A DNA stretch of 64,000 nt from an uncultured Spirochaetota bacterium (GTDB lineage: Bacteria > Spirochaetota > Brachyspiria > Brachyspirales > Brachyspiraceae): NCBI GenBank assembly GCA_944390575.1, contig CALXQJ010000011.1:1-64000 (forward strand), in the 5' to 3' direction. Shown here one piece after another: positions 1-7,880 of the stretch. The translations under genes were made by a program, and so were the position numbers. Numbering within the stretch: the first letter of the stretch is position 1; every line of letters starts with the position of its first letter. Below the pieces are notes generated by a model. It ran no database searches. It was given only the letters and a program-made list of their open reading frames with translations, and had not been told where the DNA came from.

Positions 1-120
1 CCTATTTTTTTATAAGTATTATAAATATTCAAAAATATATATTTTTTACAAAAATAAATTGAAATAGTAAATAAATTATATTAAACTTTAGCACATAAAT
101 AAATATATTAGGAGATATTT

Positions 121-765
121 ATGAAAAGAAAAATATTAATAATCAGCTTAATAATTACAATATTTTCTATTAATACCGTATTTGCAGAATTTCAATTTCA
201 CATTAACCCAAAACTTGGTGTTGATATGGGTATAGCAAATTATAATGACTATAATACATTAAATTTTAATTACAAAGCAAACTTAAATATGCAAATAGGT
301 TATGGATTTGGTGTAGACAGTGATATTTTAGATAATGTTGGATTATTATTTGACTTTGGATTAGACAACAACACATTTACAACATCTACAAAATATGATG
401 CTAATCAACAAGCTGCCGTAAAGCTTTTATCTTCTTCATCATATCTTAGTGTATATACTGGTTTGGCATTAAATTTTGAATGTGATAATAATGCTTTTTT
501 TGCTATAGCATCTGGTGCAAAATTTGGAGTTGGTGGCGATAAACTTAATCTAAAAACTCCTATAATAAGCCCTTATGTGAGACTTACATTTGGTGAAACA
601 TTAGTAGAAAAAGAATTCTATTCTATGTCTGTAATGCTCGACTTAGAATATCAATACAATATATTTGATAATGCAGACTATTATAAGCTATTCATAATAG
701 ATAATGTAAAAAACTATCATGACTTAAGCATTACTTTAGGTCTTGGTATCAAGTTTGGTGATTAA
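121..765 (+). CDS. Secreted outer-membrane beta-barrel-like protein
   Basis: A 214-residue protein with a clear signal peptide: a basic start (MKRK), a hydrophobic stretch to about residue 20, and a cleavage-like VFA-E junction. The rest alternates polar and hydrophobic residues, is rich in Gly, Asn and Tyr, and ends in a strand-like segment (LGLGIKFGD). This resembles small spirochaete outer-membrane barrels. The start is supported by AGGAG seven bases upstream. A hairpin terminator follows, so it is probably a single-gene unit. No catalytic motif is visible. The barrel call is inferred from composition, and the specific function is unknown. Confidence 0.6.
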   Translation: MKRKILIISLIITIFSINTVFAEFQFHINPKLGVDMGIANYNDYNTLNFNYKANLNMQIGYGFGVDSDILDNVGLLFDFGLDNNTFTTSTKYDANQQAAVKLLSSSSYLSVYTGLALNFECDNNAFFAIASGAKFGVGGDKLNLKTPIISPYVRLTFGETLVEKEFYSMSVMLDLEYQYNIFDNADYYKLFIIDNVKNYHDLSITLGLGIKFGD

Positions 766-782
766 TTATAACAAATATGAAT

Positions 783-825
783 AAAACACGGTATTTAAGC
801 AAAAACTTAGTACCGTGTTTTTTAT
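783..825 (+). terminator. Rho-independent terminator
   Basis: An 11-bp stem (AAAACACGGTA at 783-793 pairing with TACCGTGTTTT at 811-821) is followed by a T run. It ends the barrel-protein transcript just before the rpmH promoter. Confidence 0.85.
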
Positions 826-837
826 AGTTATTTAATA

Positions 838-866
838 TTGACAAAAAAAAGGCTTTCAAGTAAAAT
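838..866 (+). promoter_or_regulatory. Sigma70-type promoter for rpmH operon
   Basis: TTGACA at 838-843 and TAAAAT at 861-866 are separated by 17 bases. This is close to the housekeeping consensus and lies directly upstream of rpmH, after the preceding terminator. Confidence 0.75.
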
Positions 867-951
867 ATATTAGCAATATTGTTTTATTTATTTTGTTTTT
901 ACTAAAATTAAAAATATAATTTCTCATACAAAATTTTTAAGGAGATGAATA

Positions 952-1095
952 ATGAAACGAACTTATCAACCAAGTAAGTTACGTCGTGCAAGAAAATTTG
1001 GTTTCTTTAAACGTATGGCTACTAAACACGGTCGTGACATCTTAAAAAGAAGAAGAAGAAAAGGAAGATATCGCTTAACTGCTGCTGACGAGTAA
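952..1095 (+). CDS. rpmH: 50S ribosomal protein L34
   Basis: A 47-residue, extremely basic protein that starts [18 protein letters not shown], the classic L34 signature, and continues with [18 protein letters not shown]. The length is normal for L34. AAGGAGATGA lies just upstream of the ATG. It heads the conserved rpmH-rnpA-yidD-yidC-jag order. It is short enough to be easily missed: a competing reading frame on the opposite strand covers the same bases but has no supporting signals. Confidence 0.98.
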   Translation: MKRTYQPSKLRRARKFGFFKRMATKHGRDILKRRRRKGRYRLTAADE

Positions 1096-1110
1096 TAATA
1101 TCTTTTATAA

Positions 1111-1467
1111 ATGGAACGGGGAAAAAAAAAGTATAAAATATACTCTAAAGAACGAATAAAAAAAAGAAATGATATATTGCCTTTCTTTAACAAAAATAAT
1201 AATGCTATAATATATAGTAATTACTTCTATACTATTTTTGTACTTGAAAATAATCGTTCTTATTCACGATTTGCTGTTTCTATTAAAAAAAATAAAGCTA
1301 AAGCAGTTTATAGAAATAAAGCTAAAAGAATAGTGAGAGAAATATATAGAACTGAAAAAGAAAATATCAAAATAGGATATGATTACTTCATCGTTATTAA
1401 CAGATATATTTCCCGTTCTTTTGAAGATTGGAAAAAAGATTTGATAAAATTGTTTCAGAGGGTTTAA
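1111..1467 (+). CDS. rnpA: Ribonuclease P protein component
   Basis: The protein subunit of RNase P, which assists the catalytic RNA in maturing tRNA 5' ends. The 118-residue product carries the family RNR-type motif (YRNKAKRIVRE, about residues 68-78) in a basic protein of usual length. It lies 15 bases after rpmH in the conserved order, and yidD follows within 10 bases. The N-terminus (MERGKKKYKIYSKERIKK) is a little unusual, and no strong ribosome binding site precedes the ATG, so translation may be coupled to rpmH. Confidence 0.93.
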   Translation: MERGKKKYKIYSKERIKKRNDILPFFNKNNNAIIYSNYFYTIFVLENNRSYSRFAVSIKKNKAKAVYRNKAKRIVREIYRTEKENIKIGYDYFIVINRYISRSFEDWKKDLIKLFQRV

Positions 1468-1475
1468 TAATTCTA

Positions 1476-1688
1476 ATGATTAAAAAACTTCTAATAATGC
1501 TTATTCTATTCTATCAAAAAGTAATATCTCCATATTTAAGACCTTCTTGCAGATATATTCCTTCTTGTTCTGAATATGCAAAACAAGCTGTTTATAAATA
1601 TGGTCCTATCAAAGGAAGTTTGCTTGCGATATATAGAGTGATAAGATGTAATCCTCTTGCTAAAAAAATATATGATCCTCTAATATAA
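1476..1688 (+). CDS. yidD: Membrane protein insertion efficiency factor YidD
   Basis: A 70-residue protein with the YidD signature: an amphipathic N-terminus (MIKKLLIMLILFYQKVISP) followed by a Cys-rich core (RPSCRYIPSCSEYA) and a C-terminal RCNPL. The family helps YidC-dependent insertion at the inner membrane. An upstream in-frame ATG at 1428 would overlap rnpA and add 16 residues not found in the family. The ATG at 1476 gives the usual length and start, so I chose it. It sits between rnpA and yidC as in most bacteria. Confidence 0.93.
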   Translation: MIKKLLIMLILFYQKVISPYLRPSCRYIPSCSEYAKQAVYKYGPIKGSLLAIYRVIRCNPLAKKIYDPLI

Positions 1689-1732
1689 ATACATTTTATA
1701 GTGTAATTCTTGTAAGGAGAATAGAGATAAAT

Positions 1733-3562
1733 ATGAATAATAATAAAAGAGTAATTATTGCAATAGCACTATCTGCTCTAATAATGCTTGCATATATGTA
1801 TTATCAATCTACTATAATACAAAAATCGGCTATAAAACAAGAAAATAATAATACAACAAATAATATAGCTAATATAGAAAAAACAACAGAAGAAATAAAA
1901 GAAAATAGTCAAAAAATAGAATACACAACTGTATATACAAATACTGAGAAAAAAGTATTAGAAAATGATTATGTAATAGCTACATTTCAAAATGGTGACT
2001 TAATATCATACAAGCTAAAAGGTTATTATAAACAAGATATAGTAAAAAAAGATAAAATTGTTGTGGATATGGTAGAACAGGTATACAACAATATTCACCC
2101 TTTCACTTTATCTTTTCTAAATCTGTCAAACTCTATAGAAACAAAAGAAAAGTTAATATACAATAGAGTATCAGAATATAATAATACTATAACTTTCTAT
2201 GCAGATACTACTGTAAATAATACACCTATAACTATTAAAAAAACATTTAGTTTTGGAGCTACTCCATATAGAATAGATAATACTGTTTCTATTGAAAATA
2301 AATCTGATAGTCCACTTTCTCTATACTACTCATACTTCTTGGGTACTGGTATTGGTCCTTATAGAAGTGCTGAGAATGCTGTTAGAGAAGATGCTACTAA
2401 AGTACAATACTTAGTAAAAGGAAATGGTAAATCTAAATTATTATTAACTGGGGATATAGTAAAACCTAATATATTCTCTAAATTATTTGGTTTTGGTAGT
2501 GCTAAAACTAATAGCGCTAAGTATAGATCATATCAAGGTGAGAATAAATGGGTAGCTTTAAATAATAGATACTTTGCTATAATAGCTACTCCACCACAAA
2601 ATAACATAGCATTTGAAACTATGACTTTCTCACTTCCTACTACAAATGAATATAGAAACGATTATCATATAGCTAATTTCTTAAATAATAGAGATATAAA
2701 AGCTCGTGAGACTATTACAGACTCATACTCTGTGTATATAGGTCCTAAGGTAAGAAGTATATTTTCTAAAGATTATAGAGAAGAATCTTATGAGTCTATA
2801 TTCCAAGAATCATTCCTTGGACTTAATTTAAGACCTCTTACTTATTTACTTGATATTATATTAAATGCTTTATATAAAATAACACATAGTTATGCTTGGG
2901 CTATTATATTATTTACTTTACTATTTAAGATAGTAACATATCCTCTTAATCATTCTTCTTATAAATCTATGAGAAAAATGCAAATGGTAGCCCCTAAAAT
3001 AGAAAATTTAAGAAAGCAGTATAAAGATAATCCTGAAAAGATGAATGCTGAGGTTATGAATATATATAGAAGAGAAAAGATTAATCCTCTTGGTGGTTGT
3101 TTACCTATGTTACTTCCTTTCCCTCTTCTTATTGCATTTTTCTATTTAATGCAATCTATGGTTGAACTTAGAAATACATCTTTCCTTTGGATAACTGATT
3201 TATCTTCACCAGATAGATTATTTATAGTTCCTGAAAATATTGCACTTATTGGGGGATTTAATTTTAATTTAATTCCTATAATAATGGCACTTACAAGTTT
3301 CTTGAGTATGAAACTACAACCTTCATCTTCAAATAATAATACAGCTGCTGCTGCTCAGATGAAGATGATGAGTACAATATTTCCTCTTATGATGTTGTTT
3401 ATGTTTTATAATTTTGCTAGTGGACTTGCTTTATATTGGACTGCTCAAAATGTATTTGGTATTGCTCAACAGTTTATTACATCTAAGATATTAAACAAAG
3501 AAGAACAACAAAATCCTGCTGAAGAGGTTAAGAAGAATAATAAGAAAAAGAGAAAAAGATAA
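1733..3562 (+). CDS. yidC: Membrane protein insertase YidC
   Basis: A 609-residue insertase of the diderm type. It has an N-terminal membrane anchor (about residues 7-25), an Asn/Thr-rich linker, a large periplasmic beta domain to about residue 360, then the conserved five-helix 60-kDa IMP core. The core includes SMRKMQMVAPKIENLRKQY and the INPLGGCLPMLLPFP segment. The tail is very basic (KKNNKKKRKR), as expected for a ribosome contact. AAGGAG lies 11 bases before the start codon. It acts with the Sec translocon or alone to insert inner-membrane proteins. The neighbouring yidD and jag support the call. Confidence 0.97.
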   Translation: MNNNKRVIIAIALSALIMLAYMYYQSTIIQKSAIKQENNNTTNNIANIEKTTEEIKENSQKIEYTTVYTNTEKKVLENDYVIATFQNGDLISYKLKGYYKQDIVKKDKIVVDMVEQVYNNIHPFTLSFLNLSNSIETKEKLIYNRVSEYNNTITFYADTTVNNTPITIKKTFSFGATPYRIDNTVSIENKSDSPLSLYYSYFLGTGIGPYRSAENAVREDATKVQYLVKGNGKSKLLLTGDIVKPNIFSKLFGFGSAKTNSAKYRSYQGENKWVALNNRYFAIIATPPQNNIAFETMTFSLPTTNEYRNDYHIANFLNNRDIKARETITDSYSVYIGPKVRSIFSKDYREESYESIFQESFLGLNLRPLTYLLDIILNALYKITHSYAWAIILFTLLFKIVTYPLNHSSYKSMRKMQMVAPKIENLRKQYKDNPEKMNAEVMNIYRREKINPLGGCLPMLLPFPLLIAFFYLMQSMVELRNTSFLWITDLSSPDRLFIVPENIALIGGFNFNLIPIIMALTSFLSMKLQPSSSNNNTAAAAQMKMMSTIFPLMMLFMFYNFASGLALYWTAQNVFGIAQQFITSKILNKEEQQNPAEEVKKNNKKKRKR

Positions 3563-3612
3563 ATTTATAATTAATTTTATCTAATTATAAATTGTTAAGG
3601 AGATATATAAAA

Positions 3613-4329
3613 ATGTTAGTTAAAGAGTTTAGTGGTAAAAATGAAAAAGATGCTATAAATAAAGCTCTTGAAGAACTTAATCTTACTGAAGATCAAGTTA
3701 GAATAGAAATAATTGATAAGGGAAAAAAAGGTTTTTTAGGTATTGGAGAAGAAGATACTGTTATTAGAGTATTTTATGATGAAATATCTTCAAATATCTC
3801 TGATATAAAGAGTATTATTAAAGAAATATTAAATTATATGAATATAGAAGGTGAAGTTGATATAAAAGAAGAAAGTGATACTAAAATATATATTAATATT
3901 TCTACTGAAGATTCTGGTGTATTAATAGGAAAAAAAGGGAATACTCTTGAAGCATTACAGTTTATCATTTCACTAATAGCAAGTAAGAAATTTAATAATA
4001 ATACAATAGATGAAGATACAGAAAGATACATTATATTAGATGTAGATGGGTATAGAGATAGAAGAGAAGAAACTTTAAAACACATGGCAAGACAAGCAGC
4101 TCAGCAAGCTAAAAGAACAAGAAGAACAGTATCTCTAAACCCTATGTCACCTTATGAGAGAAGAATTATACACTTAGAATTACAAAATGATCAAGATGTA
4201 GAAACTAAAAGTGATGGTGAACCACCTTACAGAAGTGTAAAAATATATTCTAAAAAGAAATTTAATAATAATTATAACAGAAAACCTAATAGAGGGTATA
4301 AATCTAATTATAGAAATAATCATAGATAA
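3613..4329 (+). CDS. jag: Jag/KhpB RNA-binding protein
   Basis: A 238-residue protein with the three Jag domains in order. There is a Jag-N domain (KEFSGKNEKDAINKALEEL and KGKKGFLGIG), a KH domain (GVLIGKKGNTLEALQFI, about residues 100-116), and an R3H domain (MSPYERRIIHLELQ, near residues 178-191). The tail is Asn/Arg/Lys-rich. The family binds RNA and affects cell-division and envelope gene expression. I chose ATG 3613 because AAGGAG lies 10 bases upstream. An in-frame TTG at 3592 would put that binding site inside the gene. Confidence 0.93.
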   Translation: MLVKEFSGKNEKDAINKALEELNLTEDQVRIEIIDKGKKGFLGIGEEDTVIRVFYDEISSNISDIKSIIKEILNYMNIEGEVDIKEESDTKIYINISTEDSGVLIGKKGNTLEALQFIISLIASKKFNNNTIDEDTERYIILDVDGYRDRREETLKHMARQAAQQAKRTRRTVSLNPMSPYERRIIHLELQNDQDVETKSDGEPPYRSVKIYSKKKFNNNYNRKPNRGYKSNYRNNHR

Positions 4330-4361
4330 TAATATACAAAAATATAATTATTATATATAAT

Positions 4362-4407
4362 AAGGAGCTTTGTTATTTATTATAAAAATAAAGCTCCTTT
4401 GTTTTTT
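4362..4407 (+). terminator. Rho-independent terminator after jag
   Basis: A perfect 10-bp stem (AAGGAGCTTT at 4362-4371 with AAAGCTCCTT at 4390-4399) is followed by TTGTTTTTT. It ends the rpmH-jag operon before the convergent GerMN gene. Confidence 0.9.
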
Positions 4408-4438
4408 ATTAGAATCTTCCAATCAAAATATAATATAA

Positions 4439-6382
4439 TTAGAACCTGCTAAACGGAATATTTTCTATAGAACCTTCAGCTCCTATAGTCTCTCTAAACT
4501 CTCCATTGATTAAAAATACAACATTATTAATACCTTCGAACTGAGTAGCTGTATATACAAATTGATAAATCTGTAATATACTACCTTCATTTCCAAGAGG
4601 ATTATACTGAAAATCTTCATTAAAGTCTAAATAAACAGTGCTATCTTCAATAAAAATATCAAGCAATTTAGTATTTCTTGGTATACTACTAATAATATTA
4701 TGATTATTCTCATAAGTAGTAGCACCATCTAAAAGAGATAGTATAGCATTTTCTATTGTATTTTTTTCAAAACTTCTTTCTTTAAATACTAAAGTAATAG
4801 AACCTGTGTTTTCATTATATTCTATTAAATATATACCTGTATTTTCATATTTTGGTTTTATATTTGAGTAGTCTTTTACTATTTTCTTTTTTTGCTTTTC
4901 TGTTTTATATTTTTTTATATCATTATTTACTTTTTTTGATATAGTTTTTTTATCATATACTGCATTATTTCTCTCTATTGTAGTATTTCTTTCTCTAACT
5001 ATATTATTATTATTCTCTATCTTTGTAATATTTTCTATTTTATTATTTTTTTCTATATTACTATTTTGAACACTTATAGAATTATTATTATTTACACTTG
5101 GATTAACAAGATCATTTATAACCCTATTATAGTCACTGTTAATACTTTGTGGAGCTTTGTATATTGTATTTTCTATTATTTCTTTTTTAGTAGTTTGTGG
5201 TACTTGATAATCTCTTTTTGAGTTATCAGTTTTTTTATTTATTTCTACATTATTATTATCTTTATATGTTATAATTCTTTCTTTATTATTTACATTATTA
5301 TTATTAAATACTGAAGATGTATTTTTTTCTTTATTAGCATCTGTTTTTATATCATCATTTTTTATACTATAATCATTATTATTTACTGCATTTATATCAT
5401 ATAAAAACTTATTAAAATCATCATTTGCTGTAGTATTACTTTCTATACTGTTATTGTTTAAATTATTATTATTATTTAAATACTTTGGAGGTGATGCACT
5501 ATATGTATTTTGTTGTGCAGGTTTCATTGTTCTAATATCTCTGCTTACTTCTCTTTTTGGTTGTAGTATCTCTTTAAATATAGTATTATTTTTCTTTGCT
5601 TGAGTATCACTTTTTGCTATAACTACTTTATTGGTAGATGATACTATATCATTAGTAGATAATTCTTTATTTGTATATACATTATTATTTATATCTAATT
5701 GAGGATTAGATACCTCTTCATTATTCTTAACAACAGCAATATTATTATTTCTCTTATTATTATTTTCTAATAAAATTTGCTCTATAAGATTAACAGGTCT
5801 ATTATTTTTTGCTAATACTATATTATTAGTTTCTTCTAAAGTAATATTAGTAATAATATTTGAGTTATTAGTTAAAGAATATGAAAAATTATTATTGTTA
5901 AATAATATATCATTATTAGAATATATATTATTATTTTCATTATAATCATTAAAAAAAGGTAGTAATGCCTCTCTTGTTATTGTATTTGTTGTTGCTATAA
6001 CATCATCTGATAGCCCAACTTCTAATTTTGAGTTAGTTTCATAAGTTAATACTGATAATGTTTCATTTGTATTAGATTTTATAAAAAAGTTAAATAAAGG
6101 TACTTGATTTAGAAATTTAAGCTTATTTGAAGAGTTATCATCTACACCAGTACTTTCTAATGCTATAGCCTCTTTATGATTAATACTAAAGAAATCTTTA
6201 ATAGCAATATCTATCATAGGTGCATAATTTTTCATTATAGAAAATAAAGCTCCTACAATCAAAATAAAACCTACAGAAACTATAAGTGGTTTTTTAAGAT
6301 TTATTTCTTTACTTTCATTTGTAATTTGCTTAGTATAATAGTAGTTTGAACTTTTTGATTTATATTGTTCGTATCTTGGCAC
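4439..6382 (-). CDS. Membrane-anchored GerMN-domain protein with Asn-rich linker
   Basis: About 647 residues. There is one transmembrane segment near residues 32-50, then a roughly 440-residue linker dominated by Asn, Lys, Thr and Ser with many poly-Asn runs. The C-terminal 130 residues form a GerMN fold (hydrophobic beta strands around SITLVFKERSF, then LDFNEDFQYNPLGNEG and NNVVFLINGE). GerMN domains occur in germination protein GerM and in envelope lipoproteins; their biochemical role is uncertain. The start is ambiguous. GTG 6382 has GGGG about 9 bases upstream, and an in-frame TTG at 6397 would add five residues. The topology suggests a periplasmic domain held away from the inner membrane by a flexible spacer. 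Confidence 0.72.
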   Translation of the reverse strand: MPRYEQYKSKSSNYYYTKQITNESKEINLKKPLIVSVGFILIVGALFSIMKNYAPMIDIAIKDFFSINHKEAIALESTGVDDNSSNKLKFLNQVPLFNFFIKSNTNETLSVLTYETNSKLEVGLSDDVIATTNTITREALLPFFNDYNENNNIYSNNDILFNNNNFSYSLTNNSNIITNITLEETNNIVLAKNNRPVNLIEQILLENNNKRNNNIAVVKNNEEVSNPQLDINNNVYTNKELSTNDIVSSTNKVVIAKSDTQAKKNNTIFKEILQPKREVSRDIRTMKPAQQNTYSASPPKYLNNNNNLNNNSIESNTTANDDFNKFLYDINAVNNNDYSIKNDDIKTDANKEKNTSSVFNNNNVNNKERIITYKDNNNVEINKKTDNSKRDYQVPQTTKKEIIENTIYKAPQSINSDYNRVINDLVNPSVNNNNSISVQNSNIEKNNKIENITKIENNNNIVRERNTTIERNNAVYDKKTISKKVNNDIKKYKTEKQKKKIVKDYSNIKPKYENTGIYLIEYNENTGSITLVFKERSFEKNTIENAILSLLDGATTYENNHNIISSIPRNTKLLDIFIEDSTVYLDFNEDFQYNPLGNEGSILQIYQFVYTATQFEGINNVVFLINGEFRETIGAEGSIENIPFSRF

Positions 6383-6527
6383 TTTTATAAACCCCAAATA
6401 AAATTATCATTTTTATTGTCGAGAAATACGAAAATTATATTAATACTTTTGTTATTCTAAAATTGCTTTGAAAAAAAAATAAACATAGAATATAATAAAA
6501 GCAAAATATACTAAAATAATAATATTG

Positions 6528-6938
6528 ATGATAAAAAAATTTTTACTAATAATTACTATACTAACACTACTAATCTCTTGTGCCACATATAAAGATAATA
6601 TATCAATATCCACAAGTATATTAAATGGTAAAACATATAAATTAGTTAATATGTTTGATAAAAATGCTATAACTATTTCATTTCATAATGAAGAATTCTA
6701 TGGATATGGTGGCGTAAATACTTATTATGGTAAGTATCAAATGAGAATAGGAAATATTATTCTTTTTAATAATATAACAACAACAAGTGTAAATACTGAA
6801 ATGACAGAAGAAGCTCAGATAATCGAAAAAGAATATTTAGATGTTTTAATGTCTGTTGCAAGCATAGAGTTTACATCAGATGGAATAAAACTAATAACTT
6901 TAGATAATACTGAGCTTGTATTCAAAAAATTAAACTAA
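6528..6938 (+). CDS. META-domain (HslJ-like) lipoprotein
   Basis: A 136-residue lipoprotein. A hydrophobic leader ends in a lipobox (LLISC, Cys about residue 18). The mature part resembles META/HslJ domains: an N-terminal NGKTYKLVNM strand, a FYGYGGVNTYYGKYQ core, and MTEEAQIIEKEYLDVL before a final ELVFKKL strand. Proteins with this domain are secreted or periplasmic and linked to stress or motility, but their activity is unknown. An in-frame TTG one codon upstream is less likely than this ATG. Its 3' end overlaps the convergent 53-codon gene by 9 bases. Confidence 0.75.
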   Translation: MIKKFLLIITILTLLISCATYKDNISISTSILNGKTYKLVNMFDKNAITISFHNEEFYGYGGVNTYYGKYQMRIGNIILFNNITTTSVNTEMTEEAQIIEKEYLDVLMSVASIEFTSDGIKLITLDNTELVFKKLN

Positions 6939-7091
6939 CTTAATTTTCTTATCACTTTTTACAGTTACAACCATCTGCTCTTTATACTTAGATATTATAC
7001 TCTTAATATTAGAAGCAGATTCTTCTCTTTGTTCATCTACAATAGTATCATTTTCTATAAGAGTAGGATTTTCTAATAATTCTGTTTGCAT
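6930..7091 (-). CDS. Small acidic protein of unknown function
   Basis: A 53-codon reading frame starting MQTELLENPTLIENDTIVDE, with a near-perfect ribosome binding site (GGAGGAATT, about 10 bases before the ATG). The N-terminal half is acidic. The C-terminal half is Lys-rich and may be helical (SIISKYKEQMVV), ending KSDKKIKLV. It follows the secreted-protein gene by 34 bases on the same strand, so the two may be co-transcribed. There is no signal peptide or membrane segment, and I do not recognise the family. The strong binding site is the main evidence. Confidence 0.55.
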   Translation of the reverse strand: MQTELLENPTLIENDTIVDEQREESASNIKSIISKYKEQMVVTVKSDKKIKLV

Positions 7092-7125
7092 AATACAATT
7101 CCTCCATGAATAATATTCAATTATA

Positions 7126-7710
7126 TTAATAATCACCAATTTTCCAAATTCTAAAATCAGGATAATTAAAATCATTAGATTGTTCACTATACCATTTACA
7201 CGTATATAAAGACATATTAATAACATAAAAATTAAAATCTGTCTTCCAACCCTCATTTTGATATACAGAAAAAGATGGTATAAACTTATTATACGCATAA
7301 TCAAATAAACTTTGTTGTTGTTGAGAGTTAGTTAATTGATTTTCTTTTATAGTAATACGCCATATTAAAAGCATAGACATAGAAGCTAATGTAGATGTTA
7401 TAGTGCTATATTTTGAGTGTAATTCTTCTTGTGTTAAGTTATTTGCTAAGTTTTCTTGCCAAAATTGAATAGTATTTCCAAGTAGTTCTAATTTTTTAGC
7501 ATTAGCTCTTTTATCTGTTATAATATCACAAAAAGATTTAGAAAAATTTGTAAAAGAAATAAGATTGTTTCCTGTATTAATGCTTATATCCTCTTCTATT
7601 TTATTTAACATCATAGCATTAAACATATCTTGACTTGGTGTTAAATTCTTTGCAAAAATACAAACAACATAAAGGAATAAAAAAAATAATACCAATATTA
7701 CTCTTTTCAT
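7126..7710 (-). CDS. Secreted protein of unknown function
   Basis: A 194-residue protein with a signal peptide (MKRVILVLFFLFLYVVCIFA, cleavage after FA). The mature part looks largely helical: DMFNAMMLNKIEEDI, the KLLGNT-like region around residues 70-90, then a Gln-rich stretch before SLFDYAYNKFIP. It ends in aromatic-rich segments with DFNYPDFRIWKIGDY. I chose this ATG because it begins the signal peptide; upstream in-frame starts would add a non-leader segment. It is divergent from the M16 peptidase gene and shares a repeat-rich intergenic region with it. No family is recognised. Confidence 0.65.
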   Translation of the reverse strand: MKRVILVLFFLFLYVVCIFAKNLTPSQDMFNAMMLNKIEEDISINTGNNLISFTNFSKSFCDIITDKRANAKKLELLGNTIQFWQENLANNLTQEELHSKYSTITSTLASMSMLLIWRITIKENQLTNSQQQQSLFDYAYNKFIPSFSVYQNEGWKTDFNFYVINMSLYTCKWYSEQSNDFNYPDFRIWKIGDY

Positions 7711-7746
7711 TAAAATAAAACCACGTAACATAATATTTTTTATAAA

Positions 7747-7820
7747 TATCGACACATATATACTTTTACATTAAAACATTTTTCCTATATAATTATACTT
7801 TTACATATACAGTGTCGATA
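7747..7820. promoter_or_regulatory. Divergent control region with inverted and direct repeats
   Basis: A perfect 9-bp inverted repeat (TATCGACAC at 7747-7755 and GTGTCGATA at 7812-7820) flanks two copies of TATACTTTTACAT (7759-7771 and 7794-7806, a 35-bp step). Each GTGTCGATA copy points toward one of the two divergent genes. This is probably a shared operator or promoter element; the cognate regulator is unknown. Confidence 0.5.
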
Positions 7821-7880
7821 ATGTTGTATATAAAATACTATTATCTATAATATTTAAATAGTTTGGAATAATAATAAGTT

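Noticed and set aside
766-951. Possible replication origin beside rpmH
   Set aside because: rpmH-rnpA often lies near oriC, but no DnaA-box-like clusters (TTATCCACA type) and no dnaA gene are visible; the gap holds only a terminator and a promoter.
1428-1475. Longer yidD starting inside rnpA
   Set aside because: The extra 16 residues are encoded by the rnpA 3' end in another frame and do not resemble the YidD N-terminus.
5440-5500. ATT-rich stretch as a microsatellite or repeat array
   Set aside because: The units are imperfect and encode Asn in frame; reported as protein low complexity rather than a separate repeat feature.
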